Assembly (NCBI GenBank): GCA_016287975.1
Contig: JAEEXV010000103.1
Coordinates: forward strand, 1 to 19,945
Length of the DNA: 19,945 nt
Direction of reading: 5' to 3'
From: Lentisphaeria bacterium
GTDB taxonomy: Bacteria; Verrucomicrobiota; Lentisphaeria; Oligosphaerales; Oligosphaeraceae
In this document: positions 1-6,670 of the stretch, piece by piece
Numbering within the stretch: the first letter of the stretch is position 1
Layout: every line of letters begins with the position of its first letter
Made by a program: the position numbers and the translations under genes
The notes under the pieces: model-generated
Databases searched by the model: none
Seen by the model: the letters and a program-made list of their open reading frames with translations, nothing else
Told to the model about the DNA's origin: nothing

Positions 1-147
1 CCAGACCCATCTTCCAAAGACCTCAGCCCCCAGACTTCAGACCCTTTGGAGACCCCAGACTTCAGACCCATCTTTCTGAGACCCCAGACTTCAGACTTCA
101 GACCCATCTTTCGGAGACCCCAGACTTCAGACCCGAGACCCATCGGA
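1..147. repeat. Degenerate tandem repeat, CAGACTTCAGACCC-based
   Basis: About four to five imperfect units of roughly 25-36 bp are visible, each built around CAGACTTCAGACCC and usually followed by ATCTTTC and a GGAGAC/GAGAC joint. The 7-mers CAGACTT and CAGACCC are themselves iterated (one unit has an extra CAGACTT). The array runs off the left edge, so its full size is unknown. No gene is seen here on either strand. It lies downstream of the minus-strand pseudopilin operon and is followed by two hairpins. Confidence 0.8.
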
Positions 148-198
148 GACCCGAGACTTCGGGTCCCAGCGTTCTGTGCCGCCCCATTTTTGGGGCGG
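148..198 (-). terminator. Two consecutive hairpins downstream of the pseudopilin gene
   Basis: Hairpin A at 148-165 has a perfect 7-bp stem (GACCCGA/TCGGGTC) with a 4-nt loop. Hairpin B at 179-198 has a perfect 8-bp stem (CCGCCCCA/TGGGGCGG) with a TTTT loop. They follow the stop codon of the pseudopilin gene on the minus strand by 27-75 bp. Neither is followed by a U-tract in the minus direction, so a classic intrinsic terminator is not shown. A 3'-end stabilising or attenuating structure is the inference. Confidence 0.4.
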
Positions 199-224
199 TA
201 AATGCCCCTTGTGCGGCGCCTCCG

Positions 225-881
225 TCAGGGCAGGGTGACACTCATGCCTGGCCAGTCGCCGTAGCCGACGGCGGCGGAATGGCCGTCCAGGAAGGCGGCA
301 TTGGTCTTCTTGCCGTGGCGCAACCAGTCGATGCGGTAGTAGTAGGCGGGATCGGTGCCCATGTATCCGGCAGTGCCCCAGAAGGCGATGACGGGCGTGC
401 TGGCATCCTGGGCGGCGTCCATCAGGAGCGGCGTGTTGGCTGGTTGGCGGGAGCGAGCGGCGACCTGCTTGAAGTAGTGTCCGTTCATGCCGATGTCGGT
501 CCACTGGTTGCGGGAGGTGTCCCAGGTCTGGGTCATCGCGGGGCATCGGAAGACGTTGTTGGCGAGGCCGGGGATTTTGGAGGAGACCGACTTGCGCAAG
601 CCCGATGGGTAAGGCAGGTAGTTGTGGCTGCTGAGGATGCCGCTCCAGGCCAGGATGCTGCCGCCTTCCTTCACCTGGGCTTCGGCGGGCGGGAAGTAGT
701 CTCGGTTGTCTTCGTTGTAGAAGCGCAGCGCCATCCAGATCTGGCGCTCGTTGTTCATGCAGGCGGTGGCGCGGGCGCGCTTGCGCGCGCTGGCGAGCGC
801 GGGGAGCAGCATCGAGGCCAGGATCGCGATGATCGCGATGACGACGAGCAACTCGATGAGGGTGAAGAGATGCAGTTTCAT
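225..881 (-). CDS. Type II secretion-like pseudopilin (DUF1559-like, FLDGH C-terminus)
   Basis: 218 residues. The ATG at 879-881 is chosen because AAGGAG lies 8 nt upstream and the protein then starts directly with a prepilin-type segment: MKLHL followed by [18 protein letters not shown] (residues 6-23), one N-terminal hydrophobic helix. Glu10 is at position +5 of the predicted mature protein. The usual Gly at -1 is replaced by Leu5, so processing by a standard prepilin peptidase is uncertain. The C-terminal part carries the FLDGH motif (about residues 197-201) of the very expanded pseudopilin-like families of Lentisphaerota and Planctomycetota. These proteins are taken to be membrane-anchored and exported, but their individual roles are unknown. 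It is the last gene of the operon led by the GntR regulator, 28 nt after the eight-cysteine gene. Family assignment is firm; function in secretion or surface display is inference. Confidence 0.9.
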   Translation of the reverse strand: MKLHLFTLIELLVVIAIIAILASMLLPALASARKRARATACMNNERQIWMALRFYNEDNRDYFPPAEAQVKEGGSILAWSGILSSHNYLPYPSGLRKSVSSKIPGLANNVFRCPAMTQTWDTSRNQWTDIGMNGHYFKQVAARSRQPANTPLLMDAAQDASTPVIAFWGTAGYMGTDPAYYYRIDWLRHGKKTNAAFLDGHSAAVGYGDWPGMSVTLP

Positions 882-909
882 CGGGAGTCTCCTTGGGCGG
901 TGGTGGGAT

Positions 910-1473
910 TCATTCGGTGCTGGAGGCGGGATAGAGTTGCTTGCGTCGGCGCTGGTTCTCCTCGACCTCCTCGGCGTGGTCGAGGTTGGTGAAGACGAGG
1001 GCGGGGTCGTAGCCCTCGGCAAGCAGATTCCGTGCGATGCCCTCGGCCTTCTCGCGGGATTCGGTGAAGAAACTGCGGCATTCGGGGCGGTCGAGGGCGA
1101 CGACGCAATAGACGCAGTAGAAACCGCTCCTGGTCATCAGCGGGCGCACCCACCCAGGGCAGTGGAGGCAGTATTTGGGGAAGGGCGCGGCGTCGGAATC
1201 CATCACCTTGGAGAGGCTGGGGCATCGGGTCATGTGCCCTTCGCGCACGCCGTCCCGAAAGCAGGAACTGCCGCGGCAGTTCTCCTCCCTGGAGACCTTG
1301 CCCCAGTATTCGTCCATGCCGCGGAAGCCTTTCTGCATGAAGAGGTCGAGGGCGCGCGGGGCGACATTGGAGGCGATGGCCTCGAAGAAGCGTTCGAGTT
1401 CGCCTGGCCCCTGGGCGTCGACGAATTTGAAAGCCTCGCTGTAGAAGCGGACATAGAGGTCGGAGAAGATCAT
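910..1473 (-). CDS. Uncharacterised eight-cysteine protein
   Basis: 187 residues; start ATG at 1471-1473 with AGGAGG 8 nt upstream. The start overlaps the stop of the preceding gene by 4 bp (ATGA), so the two are translationally coupled. I do not recognise the family. Eight cysteines fall within 67 residues: C66-x4-C71, C84, C102-x2-C105, C120-x2-C123 and C132. The two CxxC pairs plus C66/C71 suggest a metal (zinc or iron-sulphur) site; this is inference. Flanking regions are helical-looking (residues 1-60 and 135-180), the tail is basic, and there is no signal peptide or membrane segment, so a cytosolic location is likely. It sits between the ATC-hydrolase-like protein and the pseudopilin in the GntR operon, suggesting joint function with the upstream cysteine protein. 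Confidence 0.85.
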   Translation of the reverse strand: MIFSDLYVRFYSEAFKFVDAQGPGELERFFEAIASNVAPRALDLFMQKGFRGMDEYWGKVSREENCRGSSCFRDGVREGHMTRCPSLSKVMDSDAAPFPKYCLHCPGWVRPLMTRSGFYCVYCVVALDRPECRSFFTESREKAEGIARNLLAEGYDPALVFTNLDHAEEVEENQRRRKQLYPASSTE

Positions 1474-1913
1474 GGCGCGGGCCTCCTGGCAAAGACTTGC
1501 CGACAGTGTCCCTCCTCCAGGATTTCAAGGGTGGCCTCGAAGGGGCCGCCCTCGCACCAGAATTCATTGGTGAGGCGGGTGCATCGGCAGAGGTTGGGAC
1601 TGACGGGGCGGCCTGCCTTGCGCAGGAAGCGGATGGCGGGGCATTCAAGCACCTCGATGACGATGCGGTCGGGCTCCACGGAGATCCGATAGGGGGCCTT
1701 TTCGCGGCCGAGGTAGTAGATCCAGTGGGAGACGAGTTCGGTCGGATCGCCCTGGTCCAGGCGTTCCTTTAGGCTGCGGTGGACCTCCAGGGCGTTGGCC
1801 TTGACCACGGCGGCCATTCCTTCCTCGCCGTAGTGGTCCGCCAGATAGTCGAGCACGAAGCGCACCGAATCGTGGAAGGTCGGGTGCAACTGGCCTGTTT
1901 CACGGTAGCGCAT
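1470..1913 (-). CDS. Small cysteine protein, ATC-hydrolase-like fold suspected
   Basis: 147 residues; start ATG at 1911-1913, two bases after the regulator's stop codon. AGGAGG lies 13 nt upstream inside the end of the regulator gene, a rather long spacing. An alpha-helical N-terminal half (residues 13-70) is followed by a beta-rich half containing IVIEVLECP (C91), C109-R-C111, C120 and EGHC (C137). The order of a Val-rich strand ending in CP, a mid CxC and a late G-x-C resembles proteins annotated as L-2-amino-thiazoline-4-carboxylic acid hydrolase-like (PF14196) or V4R-like small-molecule binding domains. This is pattern memory, not an alignment. No signal peptide. Coupled downstream to the eight-cysteine protein. 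Treat the specific function as unknown; a small-molecule or metal sensor/enzyme under GntR control is the working guess. Confidence 0.8.
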   Translation of the reverse strand: MRYRETGQLHPTFHDSVRFVLDYLADHYGEEGMAAVVKANALEVHRSLKERLDQGDPTELVSHWIYYLGREKAPYRISVEPDRIVIEVLECPAIRFLRKAGRPVSPNLCRCTRLTNEFWCEGGPFEATLEILEEGHCRQVFARRPAP

Positions 1914-1915
1914 GG

Positions 1916-2566
1916 CTATGGCAATTCCTCCTGGCTGGTGGTTGTGGGGGCTGGATTGCAGACGGTGTCGGCAATCCAGCGGATGTGGCGCCGCAGCACC
2001 TCCGCGCCTTCCTGGACGCTTCGGCGCAGGGCGGCGATGATGGCGGCGTGGCGGATCGGGTTGCGGATTCCAGCATCGCCGCCACTGGCCTTGAAGCCGA
2101 ACAGCGACAATTCCAGCAGGCTCAACTGCTCGAAGAGCCGATTCATCAGCGGCAGCGCCGCCCGCTCGATCAGAATCTGGTGGAACTGGAAGTCGTGGGA
2201 GGCCATGGCCGCGCCGTCGTGGCTCTCCAGGGCGCGCTCGTGCATTCGGGCGTGGAACTCCAGCGTAGCGAAGTCGTCCCCGCTCAGCCTGCCCTCCAGA
2301 TGCTCCGCCACATAGCCCTCCAGCATCTCGCGCAGGTCGAAGAGAGTGCGGCGCGACACGGCATCCGCCTCGCGCAGACGAATCCCGAATTTCTGCTTCT
2401 TCTCAATCCGCCCGAAGACGTTGAGCCGCTCCACAATCTCCCGCAGCTGCGGACGCCCCAGCCCCAGCCGCTGCGCCAGCGCGCCCTCGGAAATGTATCC
2501 ATCCCCCGTTTCCTGCTCGCGGAACAGTTCCGTGAGCACCTGCTTTGCCAGCGTGTCGATTGCCAT
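1916..2566 (-). CDS. GntR-family transcriptional regulator, FadR/FCD subfamily
   Basis: 216 residues. The N-terminal winged helix-turn-helix (about 5-66) contains ISEGALAQRLGLGRPQLREIVERL. The C-terminal all-helical FCD ligand-binding domain spans about 72-200. The FCD metal-ligand set is complete: D125-x3-H129, H173 and H194, so a metal-bound carboxylate effector is expected from the family. Such regulators usually repress sugar-acid, amino-acid or fatty-acid catabolism genes. It is the first gene of a four-gene minus-strand operon with two cysteine proteins and a pseudopilin. A strong promoter and a FadR-type operator precede it, so autoregulation is likely. The effector is unknown. The start ATG (2564-2566) was chosen because the HTH begins immediately and the upstream sequence is AT-rich promoter DNA. 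Confidence 0.93.
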   Translation of the reverse strand: MAIDTLAKQVLTELFREQETGDGYISEGALAQRLGLGRPQLREIVERLNVFGRIEKKQKFGIRLREADAVSRRTLFDLREMLEGYVAEHLEGRLSGDDFATLEFHARMHERALESHDGAAMASHDFQFHQILIERAALPLMNRLFEQLSLLELSLFGFKASGGDAGIRNPIRHAAIIAALRRSVQEGAEVLRRHIRWIADTVCNPAPTTTSQEELP

Positions 2567-2588
2567 CTGCGCGGTATGATTTATGAAA

Positions 2589-2599
2589 TTGTCTTACTA
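2589..2599 (-). promoter_or_regulatory. Candidate FadR-type operator (TNGTNNNACNA)
   Basis: On the minus strand the 11-mer TAGTAAGACAA matches the FadR-subfamily consensus TNGTNNNACNA exactly, and is flanked by AA and TT that extend the dyad. It lies between the predicted transcription start (about 2608) and the regulator's ATG, where bound protein would block elongation or initiation. Autoregulation by the adjacent GntR protein is inference. Confidence 0.55.
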
Positions 2600-2614
2600 T
2601 TCGGAGTTTTTGCA

Positions 2615-2643
2615 AATATAATGCGTTGTCGCGGGATTGTCAA
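2615..2643 (-). promoter_or_regulatory. Sigma70-type promoter of the GntR operon
   Basis: On the minus strand, -35 TTGACA (2638-2643) and -10 TATATT (2615-2620) are separated by exactly 17 bp, inside the 181-bp gap between the upstream gene's stop and the regulator's start. It is the best sigma70-like promoter seen in the window and the local sequence is AT-rich. The predicted leader is about 40 nt. Confidence 0.8.
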
Positions 2644-2680
2644 GGGGGCATGTCGGGCGATCCCGCCTGGTTTGCGCGGT

Positions 2681-2705
2681 GTCCAGGCCGTGTCCTGGCC
2701 TGGAC
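2681..2705 (-). terminator. Perfect hairpin after the giant glycosidase-like gene
   Basis: Perfect 9-bp arms GTCCAGGCC/GGCCTGGAC with a 7-nt loop, beginning 42 nt past the stop of the minus-strand gene ending at 2748 and upstream of the GntR promoter. There is no U-tract on the minus side, so intrinsic termination is plausible but unproven. It could instead protect the 3' end. Confidence 0.45.
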
Positions 2706-2747
2706 AGATAGAATTTGCAAGGGCATCGGCCTTGCCGTTTGGTGCCG

Positions 2748-5700
2748 CTATTGCTGGGTCTTGCGGCAATATTCGGCCCAGACGTTGAGTTCTTTTGCGG
2801 CGCCTGGTCCGAGATAGATGAACTGCTCCAGGTCGAGGGGGCCGTCATGGGAGGCGCGTCCCGCGACGCCCGCGCAATACTGCTTGTCGGCGTCGTAGAC
2901 GTGGACGAGGGGCTTGGGCTGGACGCCGAGGGAGACGAGCGCGAAGGTGCTGGTGCCGTCGGTGAGGGCGGCCCATCCGAACTTGTCCTTTCCAGTGGCG
3001 ACTTTGCGGGTTCCCTTGCCGTTCTTGAGGTCGATGTTGGATTCGGGGGCGCTGAGGAGGAGGCGGGTCCAGGCGGCCTTGGAGAAGGAGAACTGGTTGA
3101 GGCGGCGGTAGCCGATGGTCTTTTTGCCTGGGTTGTCGACGTGGATGCGGACGTGGATCATCGGGGAGCCCGCCGTGAAGGTATAGACGAGGGTGGCGGG
3201 GAAGTTTGCGTCGGGCGCGCCGCCGTCGGTCGCGACGCTCACGACGACGCGGCGCGGGGTCTGCTCCGTGACCTTGACGGATTTGGCGGGGGCCTTGTTC
3301 ATGCGGGTGGAGAAGCCTTGCCCCGAGAGGGAGCAGGCGTCGAGATTCAGCCAGAAGAAGTCGATTTTCTTGCGGGAGTGCTTCCATTCGAGGAGGGAGA
3401 TGTGCCCTGTCTTCTGCTCGATGCCGACGCGGTAGTAGCCGTTCTCGACGAGGATGCGCCTGGGCTTGGGCTGCGTGGAGACGGCGACCTTGTCGTTCGG
3501 GAGGCCAGGGAAGGCCGCGGCGGCGGGCGCGGCGGCCTTCTTGAAGGCGGGCGCGCCGAGGATGAAGTCGGTGCGCGGGGCGCTCTTGCCCAGATAGAGC
3601 AGGCGGACGTTTTCGCCCCAGGGGGCGAGGCGGACGGCGTTGCGCCCTGGTTTCACGTCGGCGAGTTTCTGCCCAGTGGCCAGGTCGAAGAGCGCGGCGT
3701 CTTCGGGGCTGTCGAAGGCGAGGGTGCAGGCGACGAGGTGCTCGTGGAAGTAGTCGCTCAGGAGGATGGCCTTTTCGCCGCCGCGGGCGAGGGCGGCGAC
3801 GCGGATGTGCCTCTGGTCGGTGGCGGCGGTCTTGTCGGGGATGCCGTCGACGATGATGTCCTCGATGGGGGTGACCAGATTCATGACCTCGGCGACGTAT
3901 TTGAGGTCGAGGGCGTCCCATCCCATCCAGGGCCAGGTGGTGAAGCCCATGCAGCCGTGCAGGAAGATTTCGAGGAGGATGTATTTCTGCTGGATGCCCT
4001 CTGCCTCGTATTCGGGGCCAGCGCCGCCGCAGATCCACGGGATGATGCGGGAGGAGCCGTGCTCGGCGCGCAGCTTGGCGAGGGCGGCGCCGACGCGCCA
4101 AGCGTCGCCTGAGACATAGTAGCTCGGCATGATGACGTCGACGGCGCGTGCGGCGGCGAGTTCCTCGTAGCGCATGAATTGGTGGTAGACGGTGCGGCGG
4201 TGGACGCCGTAGAGGCCGATGAGGGTGGAGAGGCCCTTGGGCATGAGCCCCTTGACGGGGGCGGCGGCATAGCCCTTGCGGCACTCCTCGGCGAAGGCGC
4301 GGAAGAGTTGCGTGCCGAGGCCGAGGCGGAACTCCACCCAGGCCTGGTGGTGCCTGGGATGGCGGGCGGGGGCGAGTTCGAATTGGCGCGGCGAGAGTTT
4401 GTCGAGGTCGGGGTGGTGCCTGGCGACGAACTCGTCAAAGAGTTTCAGGCAGCGCGGGCAGAAGCAGTATTCGCGCTTGTTCCAGTTTTCGGTGTCCCAG
4501 TAGGCGATGGGGGCGCCGCACTGGGAGTGGAGGGCGATGCGGGCCTTCTCGGCCTCGAAGGCGGGGCCGCGGTAGCTGGGGCAGAGCATCGGCTCGCGCT
4601 TGCCGTCGATGGCGGCGACCCACGCGTCCTGTTCCTGCTTGAGGCCAGGAACCTTGTGGGTGGGGGAGGTGTTGCCTGTGATGAAGAGGCCCGCGCGGTT
4701 GGCGCGCGCGACGGTGGCGCGGATGGCCTCGGGGCTGGTGTCGAAGCCCGAGAGGGAGAGGGTGTTCATGCCGCAGGCCTTGAGGTGCGTCTCGATGTCG
4801 GGCCAGCGTTGGATGACGTTGATTCCGTAGAATCCGAGGCCTGCGATGAGGCGCTTCGGGAGGCGCTTGACGGGGCGGAAGGCGATGGATTCGATGGGGA
4901 GGGGCTGCGGCGTCTGCTCGCCGCCCCGATATTTGGCGTAGAAGCGCCCCTGGGCCTTGGCGCCAGGCGGGAGGGTGGTGGAGAGGAACATGCTGACGGC
5001 GGCGTAGTAGCCATTGCGCTTCAGTTTCCAGACATATCGCCTGAAGGGCTTCCCGTCCTGCTGGAAGTCGGTGGCGGAGGCGAGGGCGGGGGAGGGGCCG
5101 TGGAGGGTGACGGAGGTCGGCAGTTCCAGCACGAGTTCGACGGGTTCCGGTTTGCCCGGGAAGTGCGTGGCGAGGCCGAAGTAGTCGGCGACGGTGAGGT
5201 TGTCGGCGAGATAGAGGGCGGGGGTGGCGTGGTACATGGACGCCTTGTCTGCCGAGGCCTTGCTCTTGCTGGTCTTGAATGTCGCCTCGGCGGCGGCCTC
5301 GGAGGCGTCGCGGTCCCAGTTGAGGCGGGCGGAGTGGGTGCGCGTCCTGCCGTTGGCGATGACGGTGACGGCGGCGTCCTGGAAGCCCTGCCACTTGGGC
5401 AGCGGGAGGTCGGCGGCGGCGCCCGCGGGCAGATTCCCGAAGCGTCTGGCGTAGGTCTTGCCGCCGACCGTGCACTTGACTTCGAGTTCGGCGACGGGGG
5501 CGGCGGGCTGGAGGCGGAGCGCGCCGTCGGCGAGGCCTGCGGCATAGTCCTCTGAGGCGAGTGCGTAGTTGTCGATGCGGCTGGTCGGGAGGATCCAGGT
5601 GGTGAAGGAGGCGACGCCGTCGTCGGAGAGGGTGGTCTTAGGGAAGATGACCTCCATCGTGAAGAGGTGCTCGGCGCCGAGCCAGCTGTAGAAGCGGGCG

Positions 5701-6389
5701 GCGGCCTTGGGGGCGGCGACGAGGCACAGGCCGTAGCCGCCCTTGCCTGCGGCGCCGAACCAGGGTTCCTGCGGATCCTGGAGCATGTTGTGGACATTCG
5801 CGGATGGGAGCACGCGGGCGCTCATGCGGCCGCGGCGGCTGCGCGCGTAGAGGCGCACGGTTTGCTTGTCGTCTATGGTCACGGGCGACTGGACGGCGCA
5901 GTGCACCCACGGGGAGAAGGCGGCCTTGGCGGGGCCTGCCTGGAAGCGCTGGGTGAAGCGGAGGCGCGCCTCGTCGGCCTTCAGCGTGTAGATATGTCGG
6001 ACGTTCATGCCCTTGCAGAGGCCGTTGAGCGGCTCGAAGGTTGCCTCGACGGTGATTTCGGCGTCGGTCTGGCGGGTGACCTTGAGTTCGAAGGGGGCGG
6101 TGCAGAGGCTGGTGTCGCCAGGGGATTCGAAGATGCGGCTTTTGCAGAGGCCGCTGTGGCGGTTGAGTTTCCCCTCGGCGAGCAGTCTGGCGTCGAAGCC
6201 TGAGCCGTAGTCGAATCCAGTTTTGCGATCCTGGAGGGAGACGAGACGCCCGCCCTGGGCGGAGACGACGGCCGAAAGCCGGGCGTTGGAGAGGCGCAGG
6301 CCGCCAGGAATGGCCTCGACCTTGAGGTCAGCCGCGAGGAGCGGCAGCGCGAGCATGGCGAGGATGGCGCAAAACGTGTTCTTCATCAT
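2748..6389 (-). CDS. Secreted multidomain glycoside-hydrolase-like protein (TIM-barrel core)
   Basis: 1213 residues from ATG 6387-6389 (a second Met follows at once). That start yields a clean signal peptide, MMKNTFCAILAMLALPLLAA, residues 1-20. The frame stays open further upstream but that part looks non-coding. Residues about 21-300 look like a beta-sandwich of galactose-mutarotase type (LRLSNARLSAVVS). Residues about 300-505 look like further beta-rich modules. Residues about 510-890 look like a TIM barrel: RLIAGLGFYGINVIQRWPD, then AYWDTENW (D632, E634), a cysteine cluster YCFCPRC (C642, C644, C647), and PWICGGAGPEYE. Residues about 975-1205 form a second beta-sandwich. The acidic pair next to a cysteine cluster recalls GH42-like and putative glycosyl-hydrolase-like barrels, but I cannot name a family or substrate. 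It lies downstream of the ceramidase-like gene on the same strand. The leader is C-rich without a clear Shine-Dalgarno site. Confidence 0.87.
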   Translation of the reverse strand: MMKNTFCAILAMLALPLLAADLKVEAIPGGLRLSNARLSAVVSAQGGRLVSLQDRKTGFDYGSGFDARLLAEGKLNRHSGLCKSRIFESPGDTSLCTAPFELKVTRQTDAEITVEATFEPLNGLCKGMNVRHIYTLKADEARLRFTQRFQAGPAKAAFSPWVHCAVQSPVTIDDKQTVRLYARSRRGRMSARVLPSANVHNMLQDPQEPWFGAAGKGGYGLCLVAAPKAAARFYSWLGAEHLFTMEVIFPKTTLSDDGVASFTTWILPTSRIDNYALASEDYAAGLADGALRLQPAAPVAELEVKCTVGGKTYARRFGNLPAGAAADLPLPKWQGFQDAAVTVIANGRTRTHSARLNWDRDASEAAAEATFKTSKSKASADKASMYHATPALYLADNLTVADYFGLATHFPGKPEPVELVLELPTSVTLHGPSPALASATDFQQDGKPFRRYVWKLKRNGYYAAVSMFLSTTLPPGAKAQGRFYAKYRGGEQTPQPLPIESIAFRPVKRLPKRLIAGLGFYGINVIQRWPDIETHLKACGMNTLSLSGFDTSPEAIRATVARANRAGLFITGNTSPTHKVPGLKQEQDAWVAAIDGKREPMLCPSYRGPAFEAEKARIALHSQCGAPIAYWDTENWNKREYCFCPRCLKLFDEFVARHHPDLDKLSPRQFELAPARHPRHHQAWVEFRLGLGTQLFRAFAEECRKGYAAAPVKGLMPKGLSTLIGLYGVHRRTVYHQFMRYEELAAARAVDVIMPSYYVSGDAWRVGAALAKLRAEHGSSRIIPWICGGAGPEYEAEGIQQKYILLEIFLHGCMGFTTWPWMGWDALDLKYVAEVMNLVTPIEDIIVDGIPDKTAATDQRHIRVAALARGGEKAILLSDYFHEHLVACTLAFDSPEDAALFDLATGQKLADVKPGRNAVRLAPWGENVRLLYLGKSAPRTDFILGAPAFKKAAAPAAAAFPGLPNDKVAVSTQPKPRRILVENGYYRVGIEQKTGHISLLEWKHSRKKIDFFWLNLDACSLSGQGFSTRMNKAPAKSVKVTEQTPRRVVVSVATDGGAPDANFPATLVYTFTAGSPMIHVRIHVDNPGKKTIGYRRLNQFSFSKAAWTRLLLSAPESNIDLKNGKGTRKVATGKDKFGWAALTDGTSTFALVSLGVQPKPLVHVYDADKQYCAGVAGRASHDGPLDLEQFIYLGPGAAKELNVWAEYCRKTQQ

Positions 6390-6401
6390 GGTTCTCGTCT
6401 T

Positions 6402-6430
6402 GGGGGCAGGGGGCTTGGGAATAGGGGGGG
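6402..6430 (+). other. G-quadruplex-type motif on the template strand of the giant gene's leader
   Basis: Four G-runs (5, 5, 3 and 7 G) separated by CA, CTT and AATA fit G3+N1-7 on the plus strand. The motif is 13 nt upstream of the start codon of the minus-strand 1213-residue gene, so the mRNA leader is a C-rich tract. The pattern is seen directly; any effect on transcription or translation is inference. The surrounding gap 6390-6670 holds no other convincing gene. Confidence 0.5.
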
Positions 6431-6670
6431 ATTCTGCAGCGGTCTTGCGGAAGCCGCGCTCGGGGGCGAAATAGGCTTTGATGCGTCGGCGCTCCTCCCG
6501 CACATCGACGGCGGCGCGGGGCGCATGTCGCGGCCGATGGCGGAGGGGGTATGTGACCAGCCCGCCGCGGCGATTCCGCGCCGCCTCAAGGAGGACGGCG
6601 CGGAGATTGTCAAGCGCATTGAGCGGGCGGGCATGAATCGGGGGGCGCCGCACTGGCGCGCCGCCGTGCC

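Noticed and set aside
1..147. CRISPR array at the left edge
   Set aside because: Units are degenerate, contiguous and of variable length, with no spacer-like unique sequence.
2715..5555. Long plus-strand open frames (465 and 458 residues) opposite the giant minus-strand gene
   Set aside because: They are Gly/Glu/Val/Ala-rich antisense shadows of a high-GC gene with no motif or ribosome site, while the minus strand carries a signal peptide and domain-like sequence.
6525..6670. Possible small gene in the gap between the ceramidase-like and giant genes
   Set aside because: No ribosome site with a plausible start and no recognisable motif in any frame; the region is GC-rich noise with short dyads.
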